From: Fulvivirgaceae bacterium JP3-4
GTDB lineage: Bacteria > Bacteroidota > Bacteroidia > Cytophagales > Cyclobacteriaceae
Length of the DNA stretch: 64,000 nucleotides
Assembly (NCBI GenBank): GCA_029309925.1
Contig: JARKND010000005.1
Coordinates: 310,001-374,000 of the forward strand
Direction: 5' to 3'
Shown here: positions 24,036 through 32,867 of the stretch, one piece after another
Layout: each line of letters begins with the position of its first letter
How positions within the stretch are numbered: the first letter of the stretch is position 1
Program-made: the position numbers and the translations under genes
The notes under the pieces: generated by a model
Database searches by the model: none
Seen by the model: the letters and a program-made list of their open reading frames with translations, nothing else
Told to the model about the DNA's origin: nothing

Positions 24036-26129
24036 TTAACTAATGCGACTCCAGTTCATGGTTGATTTCCTTGAGGAGTCGATTTGTATCCTTATTACCT
24101 GATTTTCCGGGTTCTTAAGCTCAGGGTCCTGTTCAAGAATTTCTACAGCAGCCTCTCTTGCACGTTGTAATATTTCATTGTCTTTTCCAAGATCTGCGAT
24201 CAGTAAATCGAGAACGCCACTCTGTTGAGTGCCCATCAGATCTCCCGGGCCGCGCAATTTCAAATCTGTTTCCGCGATTTCAAATCCGTTGTTGGTGCGC
24301 ACCATAGTTTCAATTCGCACCTTTGAATCAGCGCTGAGCTTGTAGTTTGTCATCAGCAGGCAATACGACTGCTCCGCACCCCGGCCAACCCTTCCGCGCA
24401 ATTGATGAAGTTGTGACAAACCAAAGCGTTCAGCGTTTTCGATGACCATTACAGAGGCATTCGGCACATCGACACCGACTTCAATAACGGTTGTGGCGAC
24501 CATGATCTTCGTCTCCCCCTTTACGAACCGGAGCATTTCAAAATCTTTCGCCTCCGGTTTCATTTTGCCATGAAGAATGCTGATGGCATAATCAGGGAAT
24601 GCGCGGCAAACACTTTCGTAGCCATCCATCAAATGCTTCAGGTCGAGCTTCTCGGATTCTTCGATCAGTGGATAAACCATATAGACTTGTCGCCCTGCTT
24701 CGATTTGTTCGCGCAGGAACTGGTTTACCTGCAACCGGTGCGAATCAAAACGATGGACAGTCTTGATCGGTTTCCTACCTGCAGGAAGCTCGTCAATCAC
24801 GGAAACATCGAGGTCGCCATACAACGTCATGGCTAGTGTTCGGGGAATAGGTGTAGCCGTCATCACAAGCACGTGCGGGACCGAGTTGTCGTTCTTCTGC
24901 CAGAGCTTCGAGCGTTGCGCCACACCAAAGCGGTGTTGTTCGTCAATAATCGCAAGGCCGAGGTTGTGAAACTGCACCTCCTCTTCGAGCAGCGCGTGGG
25001 TACCAATGAGAATATTCAGTGAACCGTCCTGCAGCCGCTCATGAATTCTTTTCCGATCTGATTTTTTGGTCGATCCCGTTAGCAATTCTATTGTCAGGTT
25101 CATCTTTGCCGCATAGCGACCCAGGTTCTTGAAATGTTGTTGAGCAAGAATTTCAGTGGGCGCCATCAACGCTGCCTGCGCTTTGCTTCCGATGGCCAGA
25201 AGCATGCATATAAATCCGACAATGGTCTTTCCGCTGCCGACATCGCCTTGCAGCAGTCGATTCATTTGTTTGCCCGACTTCAGGTCGCTGTAGATTTCCT
25301 TGATCACCTTCTTTTGGGCGTTGGTTAATGCAAAAGGAAGGTGCTCGTTATAAAAAGTAGTCACAAGTCCCGCATCGTTGAAGATCAGACCACGGAATTT
25401 TTCTTTCCTTAGGACTTTCATTTTCAACAACCGTAGCTGAATGTAGAACAGTTCTTCAAACTTAAGTCGGCTCTGCGCTGCAGCGAGGGCTTCTGGCGTT
25501 GGGGGAAAATGAATGTTGATCAGCGCATCTTTTTTTGGAATAAACCGATTACGCTGGATAAGCGACAATGGCAACGTTTCACGAATTTTTTCCTTCGCGA
25601 CTACGAGAAGTTCCTGCATAAACTTAGAGAGCGTTTTACTTTCGATATGTTTTGCGCGCAGCTTTTCGGTTAGCGGATATACCGGGTGCAGGGACGCAGG
25701 TTTTTGATTGATATTTATCACCGGCTCAAGCTCAGGGTGGGCGATGTTGAACTTGCTTCCGTAGCGTGTTGCCTTGCCAAAGACCACGAATTCAACTCCT
25801 GTTTTTATTTTCTCTGCCGCCCAGTTTATTCCCTGGAACCAAACAAGTTCCATCTGTCCTGTTCCATCAGAAAAGATGGCCACGAGACGTTTCTTGTGTC
25901 CGGCCCCAATAATTTCCTTGCTGAGAATCCGACCCTTCACCTGCACGAACGGAAGTTCGTCTGTGAGTTCAGCGATCTGGTAAAATTTCGTCCGGTCTTC
26001 GTAGCGGAATGGATAGTGCTGGATAAGATCACCAAACGTAAAAATTTTTAGTTCTTTGCTAAGCAGGATTGCACGCTGCGGACCCACGCCTTTCAAAAAT
26101 TCAATCGATGTCTCAAAAAATGCGCGCAT
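24036..26129 (-). CDS. recG: ATP-dependent DNA helicase RecG
   Basis: RecG regresses stalled replication forks and processes Holliday junctions. The protein is 697 residues from the ATG at 26129, chosen because FLKGVGPQRA then lies at the usual N-terminal distance; the frame extends to 26162. The wedge/OB domain (about 60-160) precedes helicase motifs: GDVGSGKT near 300, IIDEQHRFGV near 393, MTATPIPRTLAMTLYGDLD and QLRGRVGRG. DEQH in motif II and the TLYGDLD motif are specific to RecG. It diverges from the small gene at 26251. Confidence 0.95.
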   Translation of the reverse strand: MRAFFETSIEFLKGVGPQRAILLSKELKIFTFGDLIQHYPFRYEDRTKFYQIAELTDELPFVQVKGRILSKEIIGAGHKKRLVAIFSDGTGQMELVWFQGINWAAEKIKTGVEFVVFGKATRYGSKFNIAHPELEPVININQKPASLHPVYPLTEKLRAKHIESKTLSKFMQELLVVAKEKIRETLPLSLIQRNRFIPKKDALINIHFPPTPEALAAAQSRLKFEELFYIQLRLLKMKVLRKEKFRGLIFNDAGLVTTFYNEHLPFALTNAQKKVIKEIYSDLKSGKQMNRLLQGDVGSGKTIVGFICMLLAIGSKAQAALMAPTEILAQQHFKNLGRYAAKMNLTIELLTGSTKKSDRKRIHERLQDGSLNILIGTHALLEEEVQFHNLGLAIIDEQHRFGVAQRSKLWQKNDNSVPHVLVMTATPIPRTLAMTLYGDLDVSVIDELPAGRKPIKTVHRFDSHRLQVNQFLREQIEAGRQVYMVYPLIEESEKLDLKHLMDGYESVCRAFPDYAISILHGKMKPEAKDFEMLRFVKGETKIMVATTVIEVGVDVPNASVMVIENAERFGLSQLHQLRGRVGRGAEQSYCLLMTNYKLSADSKVRIETMVRTNNGFEIAETDLKLRGPGDLMGTQQSGVLDLLIADLGKDNEILQRAREAAVEILEQDPELKNPENQVIRIQIDSSRKSTMNWSRIS

Positions 26130-26250
26130 ACAGGCAGCTACAATCCGAAAATTAAGTAACACACCCGATAGTGGTGGTTACATTTTGTTGTTTATTTTTG
26201 CAATCCCCGCTGGTTACTGTTTACAGGGAACCATTATTAAGTGTAGTTGC

Positions 26251-26517
26251 ATGAAGGTTGAACGAAAAATATACAAGGGAATTGAATACGTTTTGGTTAC
26301 GGAACTACCGCAAACTCAACGTGAACACCTCTTACAAACCCTCACACAGGATCAGATGATCAAGATCCTGATTGACGGCTCGGTCGTATCTGACTGCCTT
26401 CAGTACAAAGACTATTCGCTTTGGTTTGACAATGTCTACAAAACGAGACAATCGACCGTCAAAGAAAAAGTGTCGGAAACGGTTGCGTTCTCCAGTCTTG
26501 CATTGAACAAGATCTAG
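26251..26517 (+). CDS. Small conserved hypothetical protein
   Basis: An 88-residue soluble protein (MKVERKIYKGIEYVLV to SSLALNKI). The frame is open upstream to 26056, but that part overlaps recG antisense, and the ATG at 26251 gives a sensible start. Composition is ordinary, with no motif that I recognise. TATTTTTG (26193-26200) upstream fits a -7 element and would give a leader of about 47 bases. Its last 4 bp overlap the convergent VOC gene. Confidence 0.65.
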   Translation: MKVERKIYKGIEYVLVTELPQTQREHLLQTLTQDQMIKILIDGSVVSDCLQYKDYSLWFDNVYKTRQSTVKEKVSETVAFSSLALNKI

Positions 26518-26903
26518 TCCCAGATTCCTTCCGGCACAATCTCAAGAATGTTTCCTTCAGGATCATTAAAGTAGAAAGACTCGCTTCCATTTTTCCATAT
26601 CAGGCGATCGATGATCGTGATACCTTTTTCCTGAATCTTCTGTTTGTGACGATCATACTCACCCTTAGTTACTTCAAATGCGTAGTGTTGCCTGCCTTCT
26701 GCGTAATGTGCAGGAGGTGAGGTCTTCATTCTCGAATCGTCAGGATTAAAGATCAAAAGTACGGAAGCGCCAACGCGGAAGAAGATGTGTTTACCCTCAA
26801 CGTAGCTGATCATCGGAAGGCCGAGAATTCCTCCGTAAAATTCCCGCGCCCTTTCCAGATCGCGACAGTAGATACATGTTTCCTTAATGGCGAGGAAGTT
26901 CAT
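26514..26903 (-). CDS. VOC (glyoxalase/bleomycin-resistance fold) family protein
   Basis: A 129-residue protein made of two beta-alpha-beta-beta-beta modules. The first is ETCIYCRDLERAREFYGGILGLPMI and the second ends in ESFYFNDPEGNILEIVPEG, the typical VOC closing strand with the metal-ligand Glu (NILEIV). The inter-module His is in HYAFEV. It could be a small dioxygenase, isomerase or resistance protein; the substrate cannot be read from sequence. It follows the nitronate monooxygenase-like gene by 26 bp in the same direction. Confidence 0.88.
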   Translation of the reverse strand: MNFLAIKETCIYCRDLERAREFYGGILGLPMISYVEGKHIFFRVGASVLLIFNPDDSRMKTSPPAHYAEGRQHYAFEVTKGEYDRHKQKIQEKGITIIDRLIWKNGSESFYFNDPEGNILEIVPEGIWD

Positions 26904-26929
26904 GGGAATAAATTAAGCCTGAGCTAATG

Positions 26930-27880
26930 TCATACAGCTAAACGCTTGCGAGCACTAATATAACCTTCAACAATTTCTTTCATCACATCTGAGGCCGATT
27001 CGATCTTCCTGATGGCGGCAGATACCTGGCCAATCTCAAGTTCGCCCTCTTCCAGATCACCTTCAAAGATTCCTCTCTTGGCCCGCCTGCTTCCGAGCAA
27101 ATCGGAGAGTTCCTGGATTGTCGCACCACGCGCTTCCGCGAGTTGCACCTGCCTGAAAAAATCGTTCTTAATCAAACGCACCGGTGTAAGCTGCTTTAGG
27201 GTTAGCATTGTATCTCCCTCCGCAGCAGCGACCACCCGCTGCTTGAAATTATCGTGGGCTGATGATTCGGTTGTCACGGCAAACCTGCTTCCGACCTGTA
27301 CTCCTTCAGCACCGAGCGACTCCGCAGCGAGCATCCCTCTTCCATCCGCTATTCCTCCGGCTGCAATTAGTGGAATTGATATTGCGTCCCGCACCATGGG
27401 AATGAGCACGAAGGTTGTGGTTTCTTCCCGACCATTATGGCCACCTGCCTCAAATCCTTCTGCAACTACGGCATCGACTCCAGCCTGTTCGGCTTTCTTT
27501 GCAAACTTGACACTTGACACAACGTGCACGACTGTTGTTCCGCGATCCTTGAGGTGCTTTGTCCAGGTAGCAGGATTGCCTGCCGATGTAAAAACTATTT
27601 TCACATTTTCTTCAGCAATAATCTGCATCAGCTTGTCGATGTCGGGGTATAGCAGCGGGATGTTTACACCAAAAGGTTTGCTGGTGGCGGCTTTACATTT
27701 CGTGATGTGTTCACGGAGAACCTCCGGATACATTGATCCTGCGCCAAGCAGCCCAAGCCCTCCAGCGTTACTTACTGATGAGGCCAACCGCCAGCCACTG
27801 CACCAGACCATCCCAGCTTGTATGATGGGATACTGGATTGAAAAAAGCTGACAAATTCGGTTAGACTCGAACAAATTCAT
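26930..27880 (-). CDS. Nitronate monooxygenase / FabK-like FMN enzyme
   Basis: A 316-residue TIM-barrel flavoprotein of the 2-nitropropane dioxygenase family. The start is set at the ATG at 27880 (MNLFESNRICQLFSI), with IQYPIIQAGMVW following as expected. FMN-phosphate and substrate motifs are ISNAGGLGLLG-type (SVSNAGGLGLLGAG), GFEAGGHNG, PLIAAGGIADGRGM and GAEGVQVGSRF. The family contains both nitronate monooxygenases and the enoyl-ACP reductase FabK. HNGRE in the GHxG region and the overall length fit either, so the exact activity is open. The divergent gap upstream holds two DnaA-box-like sites. Confidence 0.82.
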   Translation of the reverse strand: MNLFESNRICQLFSIQYPIIQAGMVWCSGWRLASSVSNAGGLGLLGAGSMYPEVLREHITKCKAATSKPFGVNIPLLYPDIDKLMQIIAEENVKIVFTSAGNPATWTKHLKDRGTTVVHVVSSVKFAKKAEQAGVDAVVAEGFEAGGHNGREETTTFVLIPMVRDAISIPLIAAGGIADGRGMLAAESLGAEGVQVGSRFAVTTESSAHDNFKQRVVAAAEGDTMLTLKQLTPVRLIKNDFFRQVQLAEARGATIQELSDLLGSRRAKRGIFEGDLEEGELEIGQVSAAIRKIESASDVMKEIVEGYISARKRLAV

Positions 27881-27959
27881 GGCGGTTTTCAGGTTAAAAA
27901 ACAAGCGCAAAATGCGGAATCAGCATCAATTTTTACGTTTGGCCAATTATTAAAATAAG

Positions 27960-28046
27960 TTGTCCACAAAGAATCGATTTATAAAAGATGCTACAAATTA
28001 TTGACATTCAATAAATTAACACCTCTTTTGAGAGGGGTGTGGATAA
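27960..28046. other. Two DnaA-box-like sites with hairpin in AT-rich divergent gap
   Basis: TTGTCCACA (27960-27968) differs by one base from the DnaA box TTATCCACA, and TGTGGATAA (28038-28046) is its perfect reverse complement, so the two face each other. Between them lies AT-rich DNA (27985-28018). A hairpin, ACACCTCT/AGGGGTGT-type (28019-28040), touches the second box. The gap 27881-28171 separates divergent genes. It could be a DnaA-regulated region or part of a replication origin; two boxes alone do not prove either. Confidence 0.45.
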
Positions 28047-28171
28047 CTCGTCCAATTTGTTGATATCTTTTTGAGCTCGAATGATGTAAAATATAAGTAC
28101 TTGAGTTATAATTCATTATTGCCGCCTGACCCGTGTAAGTCTGGTGTAATATTTGACCGCAAAAGACAACT

Positions 28172-28648
28172 ATGGTAGTTCGAATTTTCCCGCTCCTGTT
28201 CCTGGCTTGCTCTGCATTTGCCCAAGCACCGAAAGTGATAAAATTGCAGGAACTGCAGGCGCTCATGAATAAAAAATCAGACAACATTCAGGTTATCAAT
28301 TTCTGGGCTACCTGGTGTGGTCCATGCATCAAAGAAATGCCGCTCTTTGAAAAGCTGACCGCTGAAAACCGCGTTGACGTAAAAGTCACGCTTGTATCCA
28401 TGGACCTCGATCTTGATCCAAACCCGGAAAAAGTTTACAAGTTCGTTGCTAGAAAAAATCTAAAATCAGAAGTGGTATTGCTGGATGAAAAAAATCCTGA
28501 TTCCTGGATAAACAAAGTCGATAAAGAGTGGCAAGGTTCCCTGCCTGCAACGATCGTGATCAATCAGAAAACCGGTCAAAGAAAATTTGTTGGAAAAGAA
28601 TTGCACGAAGGTGATCTTGAAAGACTGATTGAAGAAGTTCAGAAGTAA
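28172..28648 (+). CDS. TlpA-type thioredoxin family protein
   Basis: A 158-residue exported thiol-disulfide oxidoreductase. The signal peptide is MVVRIFPLLFLACSAFAQ. The active site FWATWCGPC lies near residues 43-50, and the cis-Pro region LPATIVINQKTG near residue 130. This is the resA/TlpA pattern, with a periplasmic reducing role inferred. It forms a pair with the next gene, 24 bp downstream. Confidence 0.9.
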   Translation: MVVRIFPLLFLACSAFAQAPKVIKLQELQALMNKKSDNIQVINFWATWCGPCIKEMPLFEKLTAENRVDVKVTLVSMDLDLDPNPEKVYKFVARKNLKSEVVLLDEKNPDSWINKVDKEWQGSLPATIVINQKTGQRKFVGKELHEGDLERLIEEVQK

Positions 28649-28672
28649 ATAACCCAAATTGTGTTAGTAGAT

Positions 28673-29281
28673 ATGAAACTAATAAAGAATACTTTCTTAT
28701 TCGCATGCCTTGTTCTTATTACGGCAGCCGCTGGAAAACTGAATTACGGTGTCGGTGATACAGTCTCCGATTTTAAGTTGAAGAATGTCGATGGCAAAAT
28801 CGTTTCCCTTGCGAACTACAAAACATCGAAGGGTGTGATCGTTATCTTCGACTGCAATACCTGTCCTTACTCACGCGCCTACAACGAGCGGATCATTGCG
28901 CTCAACAAAAAGTACGCACCGCTCGGTTATCCGGTGATCACAATTAACGCCAACGATCCTGAGCAATCAGATGGCGATTCATTTGAAGAAATGGTGAGCC
29001 TCGCGAAGCGGAAAAATTACGACTTCCCTTACCTGGTAGATGAGACGCAGGAGGTTGCGAAATCTTTCGGGGCAACAAATACTCCGCATGTGTTTGTTTT
29101 GAAGAATGAGAACAACGCATTCAAAGTTGCGTACATCGGAGCGATCGATGACAGTCCGCGTGATGCATCAAACGCTTCTAAGAAATATGTTGAGAACGCA
29201 GTAGATGCGCTGCTGGCGAACAAAGCCGTTACTTCAACCAAGACGAAGGCCATCGGCTGCGGCATCAAGTGGAAAGACTAG
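28673..29281 (+). CDS. AhpC/TSA-like thioredoxin-fold protein (CNTC site)
   Basis: A 202-residue redoxin with an N-terminal hydrophobic signal segment (MKLIKNTFLFACLVLITAAAG). The peroxiredoxin-like pattern VGDTVSDFKLKNVDGKIVSLANY precedes the redox motif FDCNTCPYSRAY near residue 60, where CxxC replaces the single peroxidatic Cys. ATNTPHVFVL supplies the cis-Pro. The ATG at 28673 is chosen over an upstream GTG (28661) because it starts the signal segment. Together with the upstream TlpA-type gene it may act in periplasmic thiol maintenance. Confidence 0.85.
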   Translation: MKLIKNTFLFACLVLITAAAGKLNYGVGDTVSDFKLKNVDGKIVSLANYKTSKGVIVIFDCNTCPYSRAYNERIIALNKKYAPLGYPVITINANDPEQSDGDSFEEMVSLAKRKNYDFPYLVDETQEVAKSFGATNTPHVFVLKNENNAFKVAYIGAIDDSPRDASNASKKYVENAVDALLANKAVTSTKTKAIGCGIKWKD

Positions 29282-29284
29282 ATG

Positions 29285-29605
29285 CTAATGGCTCGACACA
29301 AGTTTTAATCCAAGGATGGAGCCGATCAGCAGGAAGATGAAAAAAAGTCTCCAGAAATCTGATGGCTCTTTAAAAAGGATCATTCCGATCAGCACTGTTC
29401 CTACTGCTCCGATCCCGGTCCAGACAGCGTACGCTGTGCCGATCGGGATTGTCTGAATAGCTTTGTTGAGGAAGTGAAAGCTTAATGTGATCGAAACGAA
29501 GAATGCTGTCGACCACCACCGGTTTACAAAGTTGTCAGATAGTTTTAAGCTGGTGGTGAATCCCACTTCAAATAATCCAGCTATAATCAAATAAATCCAG
29601 GCCAT
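29285..29605 (-). CDS. SMR family quaternary-ammonium/guanidinium exporter (SugE/Gdx-like)
   Basis: A 106-residue protein with four membrane helices. The SMR hallmark Glu lies in MAWIYLIIAGLFEVGFTTSLK, and GTAYAVWTGIGAVGTVLIG is the helix-3 signature. The GLFEVGF and KLSD context resembles the Gdx (SugE) branch, which exports guanidinium, more than EmrE. It works as an antiparallel dimer. I start at the ATG at 29605, which gives the canonical length; the frame extends to 29689. No guanidine riboswitch is evident upstream, only an 82-bp gap to the divergent PhoD gene. Confidence 0.88.
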   Translation of the reverse strand: MAWIYLIIAGLFEVGFTTSLKLSDNFVNRWWSTAFFVSITLSFHFLNKAIQTIPIGTAYAVWTGIGAVGTVLIGMILFKEPSDFWRLFFIFLLIGSILGLKLVSSH

Positions 29606-29687
29606 GCCCAAAGGTAAATGCTTTTTGGCGGCCTGATGATTTTTCGCTGCCATTTCACTAGTTTGTGACAAATTATTATTCCACTCC

Positions 29688-31229
29688 ATGAGATTTGTCG
29701 CGCAGTTCGCTTTCCTGATAGTAGTAATTGCAGGTTGTCAGATTCCCAAAGAATCGACCGCCCCTAAAAAGCTTGTCGAGCCTGTAGCCGGATTGTACGA
29801 TTCAGCACTGCGACCTTTCTACCATGGCGTGGCTTCAGGTGATCCGCTTCGCGACCGCGTGATTATCTGGACGCGTGTTACTCCTACTGACTCGGTGGAT
29901 CGCCTGGCGGTGCGTTGGGAAATTTCGACAGACGAAAACTTCAACAACGTGGTGCATACAGATACGCTGTCAACATCACCGGCACACGACTACACAGTAA
30001 AAGTCGATGTCACGGGATTATCGGCCGGCACGAGGTACTACTACAGGTTCAACGCGCTTGGAAGATCCTCCATGGTTGGCAGAACGAAAACCCTGCCGGA
30101 GCAATCACCCGACAGCCTTAAATTTGCTGTGGCCAGTTGTGCGAATTGGGAGTTCGGATATTTCAATCCTTACGCGAGGATTGCAGAAAAAGATCTCGAT
30201 GCAGTAATTCACCTTGGTGACTACATCTACGAGTATGCGACAGGCAGGTATGGAAATAAAGATTCAGACAGGAAGAATCTGCCTGCGCACGAGATCGTAA
30301 CACTCAGCGACTATCGCACACGCTATTCGCAATACCATCTGGACGCAGGCCTCCGCAGCGCACGGCAGCAACATCCGTTCATCACGATCTGGGATGATCA
30401 CGAAGTTGCGAATGATGTGTACAATCAAGGAGCACAGAACCATCAGCCCGAGGAAGGTGATTTCATGACGCGGAGGCAAGCCGCTACAAAGGCATACTAC
30501 GAATGGATGCCCATCCGCGAAGGCGAAAAGCTTTATCGCGCATTTCAGTACGGAGATTTGTGCGACCTGATCATGCTTGATGAGCGCCTGGAGGCACGCG
30601 TCAAACCTCTTGACAGTCTCAACGATCCGGCTTACGCTAAAGAGTATCGGACCATGCTGGGTCAGGAGCAACTTGATTGGTTTCAGCAACAGCTGAAGCA
30701 AGGAGGAAGATGGAAAATAATTGGCAACCAGGTGATGTTCTCACCGCTGCAGCAGCCTTCGGATAAACCCAACACAGGGATCAATCTAGACAGTTGGGGA
30801 GGATATCCGCTTGAGCGAAATAAGCTTGCTGACTTTATTCAAACCAACGCGTTAAAGGACATCGTATTCCTGACAGGCGATACGCACGCTTCGTGGGCGC
30901 TGGAAGTGGTGAACGATGTGAGAACATCTTCAAATAAAAACAAGGCGCCATACGCCATCGAACTCGGCACAACGAGCGTTTCTTCCGGCAATGCAAATGA
31001 AAATGCCTCCGATGAGGACGTGAAGAAACGCGAAGCAAAATTCCTTCAACTGAATCCCCATCTCAAGTTTACCAATCAACGCGATCACGGCTACCTCCTG
31101 CTGACACTTTCCCCCCAACGTGCCGTGGCACAGTGGTACTACGTGGACGCGCTTCTGAAAATCGACAATGCTGAACATCTGGGCAAACGCTTCAGCATTC
31201 CGCGTGGCAAATCTGCGCTTACACCATAG
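29688..31229 (+). CDS. PhoD-like alkaline phosphatase lipoprotein
   Basis: A 513-residue lipoprotein (lipobox IAGC, Cys17). An N-terminal Fn3-like PhoD_N domain (about 40-145; FYHGVASGDPLRDRVIIWTRVTP) precedes the metallophosphatase domain. Metal-binding segments are FAVASCANWE, HLGDYIYEYATG, WDDHEVANDVY and LTGDTHASWALE, matching PhoD, a Ca/Fe-dependent phosphomonoesterase/diesterase. It probably releases phosphate from organic esters at the cell surface. It is a single gene, divergent from the SMR exporter, with no Pho box that I can define. Confidence 0.92.
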   Translation: MRFVAQFAFLIVVIAGCQIPKESTAPKKLVEPVAGLYDSALRPFYHGVASGDPLRDRVIIWTRVTPTDSVDRLAVRWEISTDENFNNVVHTDTLSTSPAHDYTVKVDVTGLSAGTRYYYRFNALGRSSMVGRTKTLPEQSPDSLKFAVASCANWEFGYFNPYARIAEKDLDAVIHLGDYIYEYATGRYGNKDSDRKNLPAHEIVTLSDYRTRYSQYHLDAGLRSARQQHPFITIWDDHEVANDVYNQGAQNHQPEEGDFMTRRQAATKAYYEWMPIREGEKLYRAFQYGDLCDLIMLDERLEARVKPLDSLNDPAYAKEYRTMLGQEQLDWFQQQLKQGGRWKIIGNQVMFSPLQQPSDKPNTGINLDSWGGYPLERNKLADFIQTNALKDIVFLTGDTHASWALEVVNDVRTSSNKNKAPYAIELGTTSVSSGNANENASDEDVKKREAKFLQLNPHLKFTNQRDHGYLLLTLSPQRAVAQWYYVDALLKIDNAEHLGKRFSIPRGKSALTP

Positions 31230-31295
31230 AAGTTTTGGGTACAACAATTTAATTTGTTTCCCCGAAAGTATATTTTTGAAGTTACCTGAATTCAG

Positions 31296-32819
31296 ATGGG
31301 ACTAATAAATTCGATTTTGACGTGGGTGATGAGGAAACGCATTCATCAGATCGAGCTATTCATGAAATACCCTCATGATGTTCAGGAAGAGCTATTCAAA
31401 AAACTTCTTGCTAACGGTGAAACCACAGTCTTTGGAAACCAGTTTGGCTTCAGTGACATCACCACGTACGAGCAGTATCGGGAACGCGTTCCCATTCACA
31501 CATATGAAACGATGTTTCCGTACATCCAGCGCCTGATGCGCGGAGAACAGAATGTGCTATGGCCGTCTGAGATCAAATGGTTTTCAAAATCATCCGGCAC
31601 AACCAACCAACGCAGCAAATTTATCCCCGTCTCCGAAGAAGCGCTTGAGGAATGTCACTTCAAGGGTGGAAAGGATCTTATCTCCATTTACGTAAACAAT
31701 TATCCTGACACTAAATTGTTTGATGGGAAAGGTCTAGCAGTGGGCGGCAGCCACCAGATCAATGAGTATGACTCAAGCGATTCGTCCTTTTATGGTGATG
31801 TTTCTGCCGTGATCATGCAGAACCTGCCACCCTGGGCGCAATTCATCCGGACACCAAGTCTCGAAACAGCACTGCTTGGCAACTGGGAAGAGAAAATTGA
31901 AAAAATGGCGGAAGAAACTTCCGAAGTGAATGTGACCAACATTGCTGGTGTTCCGACATGGACTGTGCTGCTGATTCAACGGATCGTTGAGCTGAAAAAA
32001 AAGAGTCACATCCTGGAGGTGTGGCCAAACCTGGAAGCATTCTTCCACGGTGCGGTGGCATTCAAGCCTTATCGCAACCTCTTCGAATCGCTGATTCCAA
32101 AATCAGATATGCATTACTGGGAAACCTATAATGCGAGCGAAGGTTTCTTTGGCATTCAGGACCAAAAGAATTCTGAAGACATGTTGCTGATGCTTGACTA
32201 TGGCATTTTTTATGAATTCGTGCCGATGGAGGAGATCGATAAGGAAAATCCAAAGGCTATAGGCCTATCAGAAGTAGAACTCGGCAAGAATTACGCGATG
32301 ATCATTTCTACCAATGCTGGTTTGTGGCGATACAATATTGGCGATACAATCAAGTTCACTTCCCTCAATCCTTTCAGAATTAAAATTTCCGGAAGGACGA
32401 AGCACTTCATCAACGCATTTGGAGAAGAAGTGATTATCGAAAACGCAGAAGCCGCTATCACCAAAGCCTGTGAAGTGACCAATGCCATCATAGACAATTT
32501 TACCGCTGCTCCAGTCTTTCTTGAAAAAGGAAAGCGCGGTGGCCACGAATGGCTGATCGAGTTTAAGCAAAGTCCGGATAATCTCACACAATTTACTTCA
32601 GTGCTTGACGACACGCTCCGGCAAGTGAATTCCGACTATGATGCAAAGCGCAAACATGATCTGGCTTTGATCGGCCCGAAAGTTCACAGTGTGCGGCAGG
32701 GAACCTTTTACGACTGGATGAAACGCAGGGGAAAGCTGGGCGGCCAGAACAAAGTGCCGCGCCTTTCGAACTCACGTGAGTACGTTGAGGATATTTTGCA
32801 GATGTTGTCGGAGAAATAG
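31296..32819 (+). CDS. GH3 auxin-responsive promoter family protein
   Basis: A 507-residue protein of the GH3 acyl-adenylate fold, known in plants for conjugating jasmonate or auxin to amino acids and common in Bacteroidota with unknown substrate. Markers are NGETTVFGNQFGFSDI and YETMFPYIQRLMRGE at the N-terminus. The ATP-binding region WFSKSSGTTNQRSKFIP is near residue 95, YNASEGFFG-type is near 285, and WRYNIGDTIKFTS near 350. The C-terminal small domain ends in KVPRLSNSREYVEDIL. TATTTTTG (31271-31278) lies 17 bp upstream of the ATG. It could activate a carboxylic acid to an amide, but no partner gene suggests the substrate. Confidence 0.88.
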   Translation: MGLINSILTWVMRKRIHQIELFMKYPHDVQEELFKKLLANGETTVFGNQFGFSDITTYEQYRERVPIHTYETMFPYIQRLMRGEQNVLWPSEIKWFSKSSGTTNQRSKFIPVSEEALEECHFKGGKDLISIYVNNYPDTKLFDGKGLAVGGSHQINEYDSSDSSFYGDVSAVIMQNLPPWAQFIRTPSLETALLGNWEEKIEKMAEETSEVNVTNIAGVPTWTVLLIQRIVELKKKSHILEVWPNLEAFFHGAVAFKPYRNLFESLIPKSDMHYWETYNASEGFFGIQDQKNSEDMLLMLDYGIFYEFVPMEEIDKENPKAIGLSEVELGKNYAMIISTNAGLWRYNIGDTIKFTSLNPFRIKISGRTKHFINAFGEEVIIENAEAAITKACEVTNAIIDNFTAAPVFLEKGKRGGHEWLIEFKQSPDNLTQFTSVLDDTLRQVNSDYDAKRKHDLALIGPKVHSVRQGTFYDWMKRRGKLGGQNKVPRLSNSREYVEDILQMLSEK

Positions 32820-32867
32820 AATACGTCAAGCTTACATCAGATGGAGGGTCCGATCGCAATTATCGGT

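Noticed and set aside
27012-27851. 279-codon plus-strand ORF opposite the nitronate monooxygenase-like gene
   Set aside because: It is a mirror of a clear flavoenzyme frame, rich in Ser, Pro and Ala as antisense frames are, with no motif.
32850-32866. Terminator between the GH3 and DUF6263-like genes
   Set aside because: A 5-bp stem (CCGAT/ATCGG) without a T-run on either strand.
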